DNA of 64,000 bases from Hydrangea macrophylla. Taxonomy: Eukaryota; Streptophyta; Magnoliopsida; Cornales; Hydrangeaceae. The notes under the pieces were generated by a model. That model did not search any database. It was not told the origin of the DNA and worked only from the letters and a program-made list of their open reading frames with translations. Position numbers and translations under genes: made by a program. Where the stretch lies: contig CM066988.1 of assembly GCA_033977485.1 (NCBI GenBank), forward strand, positions 6,427,501 to 6,491,500, written 5' to 3'. This document shows positions 54,851-64,000 of this stretch, piece by piece (within the stretch, counting starts at the first letter, position 1; every line of letters starts with the position of its first letter).

Positions 54851-55051
54851 TGTGTATGATATAGCCTAGGTTCATTATACTTTTGTATACTTCTGTATAC
54901 TAGACTAGGTTCGTTGTGTACTGCACTATACTATCTAGGTTGTACTACTACTTACCTTTTCTTGTTTGTTGCCTAGCTTATATAAGAGGCTCCCTATTGT
55001 AAAGGAAGCACACCTCAATAATACATTTGGTATTCTCTATCTACTTTCACA
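54851..55051 (+). repeat. 3' LTR of copia 2
   Basis: Matches the 5' LTR from TGTGTATGATATAGCCTAGG to CTACTTTCACA with scattered substitutions and small deletions; the extreme 5' end differs (GATGGA). The right-hand GGGGC follows. Confidence 0.85.
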
Positions 55052-55151
55052 GGGGCAATAACTCCTTAAAGACAGCACTCTACGCGCCTCAAAACCTTAC
55101 AGATTCTATAATAATTTTATCACTCTTCTTCCATGATGACCCGACCCTAAC
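55052..55151 (+). repeat. LTR of family X, right part
   Basis: Continues 49765-50223 after copia 2: CAATAACTCCTTAAAGACAG through CGACCCTAACA. It matches 60083-60140 and 60535-60651 of the other copy. Confidence 0.6.
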
Positions 55152-55716
55152 AATTTTAAGGAGTCATTATTATTATTATTTATTTTATGGAGGATGAATC
55201 AAATATGGCCTCTATTGAAGAATAATTGTTCGGATATTGTTAAATGATGAGAAATTGTTTGATTGTTTCATTGAGGCTATTGTTTTGGTTTCAGCTTGTG
55301 TCTGTGGGTGATTCTTCTTGATTGGGCAAGGAGATATTTATGATGGACTAATTGTTATTTTGTTTTATGTGGCCTTTGATTCTTATTAATTTCATGAAAC
55401 TTCAATAGTAAATAAAATTCCAAACGGACATGTCTACTCCGGAGAAAGATGATGGATTGCTTTTGTTTCCAATGGCAACCAGAGAGTTATTTGATTTGTT
55501 TTTTTATTTTACGTGGATCTAATGTTAAGATGGAGTATATTCTAGTGAACAAAAGGAGCATTCTTATATATCACTAGTGACTGAAAGGAAGAAGAGGTAT
55601 AAGCATAGGATCAGTTCTTTGTTCGTCCGACCGATTATATGAATTTGACCAGTTAAATGTTCAATTTGAAGAAAATAGCATTGTGACATGTTGCAGAATG
55701 TTCCTCCTCTAGTAGA
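55152..55716. other. Decayed repeat-derived DNA, no gene
   Basis: AT-rich, with no frame above background and no motif I can assign. It may be internal sequence of the family X element. Confidence 0.4.
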
Positions 55717-55888
55717 ATATTAATCTAGGTTCATCTATTATTGCACCTTACCACACACTATGTCTAAGTTCATTCTGTACTAATAGTCATACAACACATT
55801 ATACTTCTCTATTTCCCTCTCTAGGTCTCCTCACTAGCCTATATAAAGATGCACTATGTACGATTCTTTCTTCTTTACATTATATAAG

Positions 55889-56891
55889 ATGTACATTTAG
55901 AAAGTATCACTCAATTAGCATAAAGTACAGCTTCATTCAAGCACATGCAAACATGATTAACAAGTATATCTCAAGGTACAACTAACTCAGCTCATAGTTC
56001 CATCGCACATATCATGGATCCTTATAAAACTAACATGCAACAAACTAATCTTTTAAATACTGCTAAACTCGAGTGCTCAGGCCTCTCGAGTACTCAGGCT
56101 TGGCCTGCTCGTTGGGCTCGAGCGCTCACACTTGGATTGAGCGCTCGGGTTTGATAGTTCAGAACAGTGATAGTTTTAGCAACTCAAATATCATCTTGGA
56201 TCTTTATGCATGTTACATGCATGGCTCTAGATTGTTAGTATAAGTTTATAAAAACATATTTATGAGTGAGTAAGAGTACTCACAATGACCTAGATGGCCA
56301 AATTGAGGCAAAAGATGATGAATGTGTGTTTGTATGCTTGATCAAACTCCAAAATAGCTTCAAGAGTGCTTCAAGACCTCAATTCCTTCCTCGTCACTTT
56401 GATCCTCAAGGACACATCTCTAGAACTTCATTGTGGATGGAATAAGTGCGTTTGTTTGCAATTGAGTGTGTGTGGATCATGAATTAGAGGCCATGAAAGC
56501 ATGGATGTGTGTAAGTATTGTATAACTCTCAAGGATTTGTCTCTCTCTCTCTCTCTAGAATACACACTCTGTATCACAGAGTTTATAAACATAAAAATGC
56601 TAGAGGAGCTTAGGTATTTATAGAGTTTCAAGGGTCCAAGGGAAAAATAGTATTTTCACTTGCTTTTAGCTCGAGTGTCTGCGCTTCTCAAGCGCTCCCG
56701 TCTCGAGCGCTCGGGGCTGCTGGTTCTCCAATCCTTCTAATGTTATAAGAGTCCAAAGGTTTAAAATATAAACATCCATAAAAACAATGGTCAATGCTCA
56801 TTTAAAAACAGTTGTAATTTACATATACGAATCCAAGAATACGGGAATACATTCATATATGGATAAATATAGGTAAATGGTCGGTGTTACA
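55889..56891 (-). mobile_element. Possible solo LTR, minus orientation
   Basis: The right end GGTAAATGGTCGGTGTTACA is the reverse complement of a TGTAACACCGACC LTR start. The left end near TGTACATTTAG would give an ACA terminus. It carries GAGCGCTCG-type patches at about 56110-56150 and 56655-56720. I could not confirm a target duplication. Confidence 0.35.
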
Positions 56892-57164
56892 TGGACCTTG
56901 ACTACAACTCTATCGTATTCCGCCACTATCGACAGCCAAACCTCGGTCAAGATAAAATCATACCTTCATCTCTCTCCGCTGCAATCAAACCAACCAAACA
57001 ACCCTTTTATGGTTCCAACGAAACAAGCCCCTCATTTTCCATTACCGTTCCGAGCCAAACACACACCATCACCAGCTTCAAGCATCATCACCACCACCCG
57101 ACCTCCTCTATCGGACCTCCACCTCCACCTCCACATCCACCTCCACCTCCACGACCCAGCCTCC

Positions 57165-57480
57165 TCTCTATCGGAACTCCCAATTGGTCGGATCTCAACC
57201 TCATCAACCGACCTCTCTATCAAACCTCCTGATCGGCTGAAGCTCTACCTCACCAATCATCTCAACCCTCATCAATCAATCTCTCTATCAGACCTCCCGA
57301 TCGGCCGGATCCCAACCCTCACTAACTAGCCTTTCTATCGAACCTCCCGATCAGCTAGATCTTTACCTCATCTACCCGGCCTCTCTATCAGTCTTCTCGA
57401 TCATCCGGATCTCAACCTCATCAACCCATCTCTATCGAACCTCTGATCAACCGAATCTCACACTACCCTGCCTCTTCCTC
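57165..57480. repeat. Degenerate minisatellite, period about 49 bp
   Basis: About six units built on CCTCTCTATCGGACCTCCCG followed by ATCGGCCGGATCTCAACCTC, with substitutions and one longer unit. Two frames stay open over much of it because of its composition, giving Pro/Ser/His-rich reading that I do not regard as a gene. Confidence 0.7.
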
Positions 57481-57727
57481 CGTCAGACCTCCAACCGGTC
57501 GGACCTTAATTTACCACGAGACCACCTACTCTGTCAAACCTTCGTCTACCACCTCCTAGCCACTACTCCCTCAGGCACCCTCTGTAGCCAGACCATCTAC
57601 CGAACCACCAACCGCACCATTCGGTTCACTCCGTTGTTCTTCACGAAGGCTTGAGCTCTAAGACGACTCCAGGATTCAGTTTCCAAACTCAAGCTATTTC
57701 CATTTTTCACCTTGAGTTTGAGGGGGG

Positions 57728-57921
57728 CTGTTAGAATAATTAGTCTAGGTTAATTTTTTTCTAGATTCAATGGACCCCTAATTCTACCCCCTAATTGTTC
57801 TCTTTCTTAAATAGGTTTATCTCTCCTTATTAGGATCATCTCTAGACCTATATAAAGACACCTTATTGTAATATTTTATATATCATCTCAATACAATTCT
57901 TCTCTCTCACTCTTAACATTG
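57728..57921 (+). repeat. Short copia-type LTR
   Basis: Follows a polypurine tract directly, starts TGTTAGAATAATTAG and ends CACTCTTAACA, about 194 bp. It includes a CTATATAAAG TATA-like box. Confidence 0.6.
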
Positions 57922-59514
57922 GTTATCTATAATTTACTATTGATGAATATTCTATCTTGTTTCAAGTTTCCTAGTATTGAAGTAGTACATACAAGTTAGG
58001 AGGGTATATATATAGAAACCGAGTTGACCGGGTATGAAGGCATATAATATGTAAATGGTATTTGAGTCCAAGAATTTTATGAATAAAGGCTATGGGGATA
58101 TGAGATACTCAAAGACAGTTAATTTGAAGGAATCTGGATTTCTTAAAAGTGAAGGGTATTTTCCATAAATCAGTACGATTAAATACATTATATTTTAGTT
58201 CAACATTGGAGTTCAGGTAGCAATTTTAACTAAGAAATTTTTAGTAAATCAAATATGCTACTTTGTGTGCTGTTATTATCTTACATGACTAGTAAAGATA
58301 TGTTAAAGTATTACTATTGAATATTGAGTATATGTTGTTGAACATATGTCACTAAGTATATTAAGTGATTATACGTAGTGGATAATCACACATAAGTTAT
58401 TAAGTAAAGAAGCACAAAGTAGATAGCCTGTCATATTTGACATAGATTTTGTAAAGAATTTATGCTCTAATGGATATATGAAGTGGATAGTTTTGGCGCC
58501 TATTTAGTAGCATAAAATTATTAGAAATAATGAAAATCTATTTATAGTGGAGGCTAATCTTTTATGATTGAAACAAGTTTGTGCACTTTTGAAAAAAAGT
58601 AATCGAATGACTGATGAATTAAATTGGAATAGTAGAGTTGTCACCACAACTGAGTCACATTTCTTTAAAAAGTGTGACTTCTAAGTGATTTGATCCAGAA
58701 GCCTTAGCTACATATGGTGCTAAAGTCTTGATATATTTTTATAAGAAATAAAAATGTGAAGTAGTTAGAATAATTTTTATTGCCAATATAGTTATTTGAT
58801 CAAGATAATGGATCAAATAAGGAAATTTTATAGCTAGCTAATTAGTTGGGTTGTTAAACCATGTTGATAGAAGTTAAAAGGAGGCTACTGTCCTTTGACT
58901 TTATTAAAAAAAAACATCTAATGGAATAGGACTAAAACTCAATTTTACATTAGTCACTGGTAATGGTAACCCGACCTTATTTTAGTACATCACTAATTTC
59001 AAGGTTTAATGGGTAATAACAATTTACTGTTATGTGACCGTTTAGGCACTGAAAAATTATTTATAGTCCATTCCAGGATGATCAGTGCTGACTGCAGCGT
59101 TTTAGGAGGATGCATTATATGCTCTTAATGAAGTACAAATTATCTAAAGTGTCTACATTAGTAGGGACACATTGATAGAACTTCACCTAAATGAACATAA
59201 AAGAGGTGCCGCTTATAGCAAGAATTTGAGTTTATTCTTGTAAATGTTCATGAAACTAGGATTTAGCACATGGCCATAATAGCACTAAAAGATAGGAAAG
59301 TCTCAAAAGAAATTGGATAATTTCATGTGTGTGACATTACCGGTTTTGACATAAAGAAGATGTGGTTTAATTGACTAGGTACCATAGACTTCGTTAAAAC
59401 TTTGAAATGTTTACACTAATTGAAGGTTTAAATCAAAAGATACCTTCTTGTATGCATGTCTTTATGTTTTAACTGACTTGTGTGGTTTTAATATTACAAC
59501 CTAGTGGGGGATTA
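57922..59514. other. Decayed internal region upstream of the second family X LTR
   Basis: AT-rich and without ORFs. It ends in CCTAGTGGGGGATTAT at about 59501, resembling a copia polypurine tract, which suggests that this is mutated internal sequence of the element whose 3' LTR begins at 59515. Confidence 0.45.
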
Positions 59515-59573
59515 TTGTATATTTTAAATATATAATGTAGTTTGTAATATTAATATATATATATATATATGGC

Positions 59574-59727
59574 CAGGCTCTAGAGTGAACAGGGTAGAGT
59601 GAACATACCTAGTGAACTTTTTTTTACCCCGCTGACCCGCGCGCGCCCCACTGATCCGTGGGTTTTTTCAGGCAAAAAAAAATATTTACTAGGTATGTTC
59701 ACTCTACCATGTTCACTCTAGAGCCTG
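59574..59727. mobile_element. Palindromic MITE, 154 bp
   Basis: CAGGCTCTAGAGTGAAC at the left is perfectly mirrored by GTTCACTCTAGAGCCTG at the right, and the inverted repeat extends with few mismatches to about 40 bp per arm (ending near ACCTAGTGAAC / TACTAGGT). The centre holds a GC-rich CCGCGCGCGCCCC stretch. It lies in a TA microsatellite. Confidence 0.75.
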
Positions 59728-60616
59728 ATTGTATACACACACACACACATATATATATATATGTGTGTGTAGGTTTATGCTTATTCCATTTAGATAAATG
59801 TGAAAGACATTACTCAAGGGGTGTCTATGATACCTATATGAAAATATATCTAATAAAATGACATAACCATAGGGTGTCTGGTGGGTTATTCATTTTATAT
59901 ATAGATGTGAAAACTACTAAATATGCATTCTCTCTAACTCATTTCATGTGTCAGTTGAAACCAATTTCGTAAAGGCTTTCCTAAAAATCTTCAGAATTGT
60001 TATATGGTAGATTTTCAGGCTTTGTTGTATCCTAGAGGGGATTTTCTAGAAATCATGTAGCAAACTCTTTGTGAGTGGGGGCAAATAACTCCTTAAATAC
60101 AGTGATCTACGTGCCTCAAAACCTTACAGATTCTATGTTTATTTTACGATTCTTCTTATTCTTATTTCATTTAGAGAACTATGAAAGACATCATTCAAGG
60201 GGTGCCTTTTGGAATAAAAGTCACTACCCTTTAAGAGGTGTCTATGATACCTACTATGAAAAGACATATAATGAAATGACATAATCATAGGGTAACATCT
60301 TTTAGAAGAGGCATCAAGTGATCTATATAAGACAAGTAGGTTATTCATTTTATATATAGATGTGAAAAATATAAAATATGAATTCTCTCTAATTCATTTC
60401 ATGTCTCAGTGGGAACCAATTTCCTAGAGGCTTTCCTGAAAATTTTCAGAATTGCTATATGGTAGATATTCAGGCTTTGTTATATCCTGGAGGGGATTCG
60501 TTAGAAACCCTGCAGCAAACTCTTTGTGAGTGGGAGCAAATAACTCCTTAAAAACAGCGATCTACGTGCCTCAAAGTCTTACGGATTCTATGCTTATTTT
60601 ATAATTCTTCTTCCAT

Positions 60617-60650
60617 GACGACCCGACCCCGACCCCGACCCCGACCCCAA
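60617..60650. repeat. (GACCCC)n microsatellite
   Basis: Four to five GACCCC repeats at the end of LTR family X; the other copy at 55137-55151 has only one, so the repeat has expanded here. Confidence 0.75.
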
Positions 60651-60662
60651 CAAATTCCAAGA

Positions 60663-61334
60663 TACTTCCTCCGTCCCAAAAATGTAATCACACTTTGAGA
60701 CTCCAACTTTTTAAGGGATTATAATGATTGAATGATAATAATTTTTATTTTTCAAAATTGCCCCTCATTGTTATTGCATGTATTTTTGTCTTTTTAAGAT
60801 TGGATGTTAATTTAATTTGAAAAATGATGAAAGAGAAAATTTGCAACTAGTGAGTTTTGACTTTTCAAATGTGACAATTATTTTGGACATCTCAAAATAA
60901 AAAATGTGACATTGATTTTAGGATAAATTACACATTAAACCCTTATAGTTTGAGTGTAATGTCACTTTGCTCCCTGTAGTTTTATTTTTATCATTTTTTG
61001 TCATTCTAGTTTCAGTTTAGGTTCAATTTAGTCCTTTCATCAAAATTTTCTACAATTTTTGCCAGATTTAGGCTCAATACAAGTGTGTAAATTATCATTT
61101 CTCTAAATAAATTTATCATTATGCCCCCAATGATATCTCACGTATGCATCACATGACCAATTTCTGTCAAAATTTGTAAGAAATTTTGATGAAAGGACTA
61201 CATTGAACCTAAACTGAAACTGGAAAGACAAAAAGGACAAAATTGAAACTACAGGAACCAAAGTGACCTTACTCCCAAACTATAAGGGTGTAAAATATAA
61301 TTTACCCTTAATTTTAAGACGAAGCGAGAAATAA
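60663..61334. mobile_element. MITE with CTTCCTCCGTCCC end, carrying a nested MITE
   Basis: The left end TACTTCCTCCGTCCCAAAAA belongs to a very common plant MITE class whose other end is a GGGACGGAGGGAGTA type; here the right end is decayed (AAGACGAAGCGAGAAATA). The right part is separated from the left by the insertion at 60921-61307. Confidence 0.5.
60921..61307. mobile_element. Mutator-like MITE with 9-bp target duplication
   Basis: Ends GGATAAATTACA and ATAATTTACCC form long inverted repeats that continue through CCCTTATAGTTTG / CAAACTATAAGGG and CACTTTG / CAAAGTG. Flanking TTGATTTTA (60912-60920) and TTAATTTTA (61308-61316) match at 8 of 9 positions, the duplication length of Mutator-type elements. 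No coding capacity. Confidence 0.7.
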
Positions 61335-61410
61335 TTTTTTTACAATGGAGTAGTATTATAGGAAAAATGTAACTTTTTATTATCACATATGTATTAATCT
61401 TTCTTAGGTG

Positions 61411-61850
61411 TTACTCCCTCTGTCCCTTTTTTTTAGTCTTATATTCCATTTTGGAATATCCCAAAATTAGTGTCCACTTTCCTAAATTAGTATACAATTT
61501 TTACTTACTTTCTAAAACTACCATTTCTTGAAATCTACACCAAGACAAAATTAAAAAAGTTATTGTAATGATTAGAGGCAATTGTAAAAAGTGGGTTATA
61601 GATTCTTTTTGTTCCCTTAATAAAGTTAATTTCCCAAAGATATACTCAAAAAAAAAAAAGACGGATAGGGTACATGATTTATGGTGGGAACAAGTGATTT
61701 TGATTGATATTAAGAGTATGTCTCCCAAGAACTTCTGCTTTTATGATTCAACCATTGAAAAAAAAAAAAAAAAAGTTTTGGGGCATAAGTTGTACAAGAT
61801 AATGCACAGAGACTTAATTGCCAAACAGTTTTCTAACTTTTAAAATTTCA
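61411..61850. mobile_element. MITE fragment starting TACTCCCTCTGTCCC
   Basis: The left end is of the same CTCCCTCYGTCCC class as at 60663 and 63721. A clear right end was not found, and poly-A runs at 61648 and 61758 interrupt it. Confidence 0.35.
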
Positions 61851-62789
61851 TAATCACTTATAAAATTTTAAAACTGTTGCGAAACGACACTTAAGACTCT
61901 CTTGGTCATAAAGAGAAGCATAGTACAAAACATGACCTTTCCAGTGAATGTCTCTGGATAGACACTGACACCTCATCTCAACCATGTGCTTTCTCATACA
62001 CACACATATATATATATATAATATATATATATGCGTGTGTGTGTGAGCGGGAACGTGATAGCCTTAGCCATAGACACCACGTGATGGCTCAGTAGACCCC
62101 ACTAACACCTTAGTCTACGAATCTGGACCCTACTGATTGACTAATGCCACCACTCCTGTCTTCATCACACACTACAAAAGACTAAGAGATTAGTTCTTTG
62201 CAGAGATTCGCGGACCCCACAAACTGGCCAGTCACCGTTGATCACTCTCTATTGACAAAACATACCCACGTGGCATCATGTGACAGCTTTGATCAGAGTT
62301 CTAGTATAACCATGCTGCATTCTGCAGTTAACATAGACCAACCAAATCCTCCATACACAATCTTCACGATTAGATTGCAAAAAAAGATTGCCTGTGATTG
62401 ATCTATTTGATCAGTAAAGGGAAATTCTTAAAGGACTCACTTCACTTTTTGTATAGAATTTAGAAGTTAAGTCTATTATTTTTTTAAAATTAAAAACTTA
62501 TTATTTTTTTTTTGTAAAAATAAAAACCATCAAATTTATATGACATTTTGGAGCAACTTTTTATAAGTTGAGACTTGGGGGCAATTCTTTGAAACGTTGG
62601 GAGCAACTCTTCAGAATAAAGGGAGCAACTCGTTTCAAAGTCGGATGCAACTCTTTACAAGGTTAGGAACAAGTCTTCACAACGTTAGGCTCGTGAATAC
62701 GATCGATTAAGGCTCCCGAGCAAGCTCGTAAAAAAGCTCGTTAATAGATTTGATAAAGAATTTGTGTAGTGACTTTTATATATATACTA
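61851..62789. other. Intergenic DNA with TA/CA microsatellites
   Basis: No gene. A CACACATATATATA run lies at about 61999-62045. The phrase GCAACTC(T/G)TT recurs several times between 62555 and 62675, a short degenerate repeat. GAGCAAGCTCGTAAAAAAGC near 62718 resembles decayed repeat DNA. Confidence 0.45.
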
Positions 62790-62797
62790 GGTGGAAT

Positions 62798-63268
62798 CAG
62801 GGCCGGTCCCTAGTATTTGGAGGCCCGGGACGAATTATTAAAAGAGAGGCCCTTATACGGGGGTTCGGGGACAGCACCTCCGAGATGATTTTTTTGGGGG
62901 TCTACTTATACATAGACGATTTTTTTGCGGTCTACTTATAATAGATGCTTGTTTGTGAAACTTAAATATTGCATGGTGTCTTTAAAAATTCTAAAAGGGT
63001 CTCTTTCTAAAAGTCAAAAAATTCTTACACTAAACGTGTAATTTTCAAAATTCTGGGGGCCTTTACTTTTGAGTTTTATATACATCTATATCAATATATA
63101 TGTAGTTGACGGCACTAAATTGGGTCATGGGAAGGCCTAAATGTAAAATACTAAAATATCTCAAGATAAAAATGTAATCGTGAAAATTTCATGTAGACCC
63201 TTAAAATTTTTAGAACTTTGGTGGCCCGGGGCGGTTGCCTCTTTTGCCCCCCCTTTGGGGCGGCCATG
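62798..63268. mobile_element. hAT-type MITE with 8-bp target duplication
   Basis: Ends CAGGGCCGGTCCC and GGGGCGGCCATG form an imperfect terminal inverted repeat. The 8-bp sequence GGTGGAAT flanks it exactly (62790-62797 and 63269-63276), the hallmark of hAT transposition. No transposase frame is present. Confidence 0.85.
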
Positions 63269-63314
63269 GGTGGAATGTGACACGTGCAAGGCACGTGCCA
63301 ATTGAAAAATTAAA

Positions 63315-63551
63315 GGGTAAATTACAATAACACCCCTTGAACTATGATTATTTTTCAATAACACCTCCTGAACTTTAAAACTAAACAGACTCACCCCTGA
63401 ACTATCCAAAAATGAACAAACGCACCCCCTGTAGAAAGGGGTTTTAGTGTCAACATATGATAGTTTAGGGGGTGACTTTGTTCAGTTTTAAAGTACAGAA
63501 GGTGTTAGTGAAAAACGGTCTTAGTTCTGGGAGTGTTACTGTAATTTACCC
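63315..63551. mobile_element. Mutator-like MITE, 237 bp
   Basis: Ends GGGTAAATTACAATAACACC and GTTACTGTAATTTACCC form long inverted repeats (also GTTCAG/CTGAAC arms inside). Flanks AAAATTAAA (63306-63314) and AAAATTTAA (63552-63560) match at 8 of 9 positions. It resembles the element at 60921 in its termini. Confidence 0.7.
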
Positions 63552-63720
63552 AAAATTTAAATTAAATTAGAATGATATTATAGTTCCCAAATTTGGTCCA
63601 CCGAAAGTATTTCAATAAAAATTAAGTGATTTCCATTGTAATTTTAAACATTTGACAAATTAACAAATATGTAAGCAATTCTGTCAAGGCACTGTATTAC
63701 TTTAGCATATACATATTTAT

Positions 63721-63995
63721 TACTCCCTTTGTCCTATATTAAGAGTTCTTGATGCCATTTTTTTATGACCCATTTTAAGAGTCCTTTTTGAAAAGTCAAA
63801 GTATTTTAATACACACTTTTCAAATTTGCCCTTTATTATATCCAACTCTTCCTTCTCTTTTTTTGACGTGACATTGCAATTTTGAATTTCAAAAAGGACA
63901 ATATTGAAAAGTTGAAAATCTCACCAAAATCAAGATTGTCCCCTTAATAAATTAGAATTCCCAAAAGAGACTCTTAATATGGGACAGAGGGAGTA
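63721..63995. mobile_element. MITE with TACTCCCT/AGGGAGTA ends
   Basis: Left TACTCCCTTTGTCCTATATT and right AATATGGGACAGAGGGAGTA are inverted repeats, extended by AAGAGTC / GACTCTT. A TA dinucleotide at each end would fit a Stowaway-type duplication. No coding capacity. Confidence 0.75.
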
Positions 63996-64000
63996 ATATT

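Larger units (their letters stand above)
50224..55051 (+). mobile_element. Short-LTR Ty1/copia element (copia 2), Ale/Retrofit-like, decayed
   Basis: A 4.8-kb element with LTRs of about 216 and 201 bp, a primer-binding site TGGTATCAGAGCCA at 50440-50453, decayed gag-pol, a polypurine run TTGAGGGGGGA before the 3' LTR and a GGGGC target duplication. Short LTRs and the RNase H phrase STTGHCFFLGNSCISW point to the Ale/Retrofit lineage. Many stops and frameshifts make it inactive. Confidence 0.9.
55717..57921 (+). mobile_element. Probable non-autonomous copia-like relic
   Basis: The left end (AATCTAGGTTCATCTATTATTG and following) resembles the LTR style of copia 2. The right end has CCTTGAGTTTGAGGGGGGC, a polypurine tract as in copia 2, followed by an LTR-like block at 57728-57921. 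The interior lacks pol and contains a minisatellite and a reverse-oriented LTR-like insertion. Boundaries are approximate. Confidence 0.4.
59515..60651 (+). repeat. Second copy of LTR family X, internally duplicated
   Basis: Starts TGTATATTTTAAATATATAATG and ends GACCCCAACA. A segment of about 0.4 kb is present twice: about 59775-60140 and 60150-60600 share TTATTCATTTTATATATAGA, GCAAACTCTTTGTGAGTGGG and CTACGTGCCTCAAA. The MITE at 59574 sits near its start. This makes it about twice as long as the copy at 49765. Confidence 0.6.

Noticed and set aside
56877..57329. Pro/Ser/His-rich ORFs of 150 and 113 codons
   Set aside because: Open only because of minisatellite composition; no start context, domain or splice structure.

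Overview
The window is flowering-plant nuclear DNA, probably from a eudicot, and is made almost entirely of nested mobile and viral sequence. I see no bacterial gene organisation, no rRNA or tRNA gene, and no host gene I can call with confidence. Plant origin is shown by Ty1/copia and chromovirus-type Ty3/gypsy elements primed by initiator tRNA-Met, by hAT- and Mutator-type MITEs with clean target duplications, and above all by an endogenous caulimovirid.

Region 1 (1-32012, minus strand) is a head-to-tail array of endogenous pararetrovirus units. Three units (about 5965 bp each; the first is cut by the window edge) carry one long ORF: movement protein, capsid with a zinc knuckle, and an unrecognised C-terminal domain. 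They have no protease or polymerase. The fourth unit (26005-32012) carries movement protein, aspartic protease, reverse transcriptase and RNase H, plus a second ORF, but no capsid. The two kinds are complementary halves of one virus, as in the bipartite florendovirus genomes described by Geering et al. (2014). They share an almost identical common region of about 1.75 kb, from the predicted transcription start through the primer-binding site into the movement-protein gene, and diverge on both sides. Copies A1 and A2 have open frames and differ at only two sites that I found. A3 has a nonsense codon and is split by a copia element. Transcription order along the minus strand is B, A3, A2, A1, and the promoter in each unit's 3' end drives the next unit.

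Region 2 (13662-22103) is that copia element: 1619-bp LTRs that look identical, a GAAAC target duplication, an open gag-pol frame, and a deletion in RNase H.

Region 3 (32013-38919) holds a tract of short palindromes next to the viral array, LTR fragments, a small MITE, a possible promoter with a first exon, a second palindrome block, and long AT-rich stretches without genes.

Region 4 (38920-48944) is a complete but inactivated gypsy/chromovirus element with a CTTCT target duplication and five in-frame stops. Region 5 (49133-60655) is older nested debris: a short-LTR copia (50224-55051, GGGGC duplication) inside a copy of another LTR, a non-autonomous copia-like relic with a minisatellite, and a second copy of that LTR. 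Region 6 (60663-64000) is a cluster of MITEs.

The most notable content is the paired viral components. Together they supply a full caulimovirid protein set that neither has alone, and their shared leader and movement-protein block records recombination between the two genome segments.
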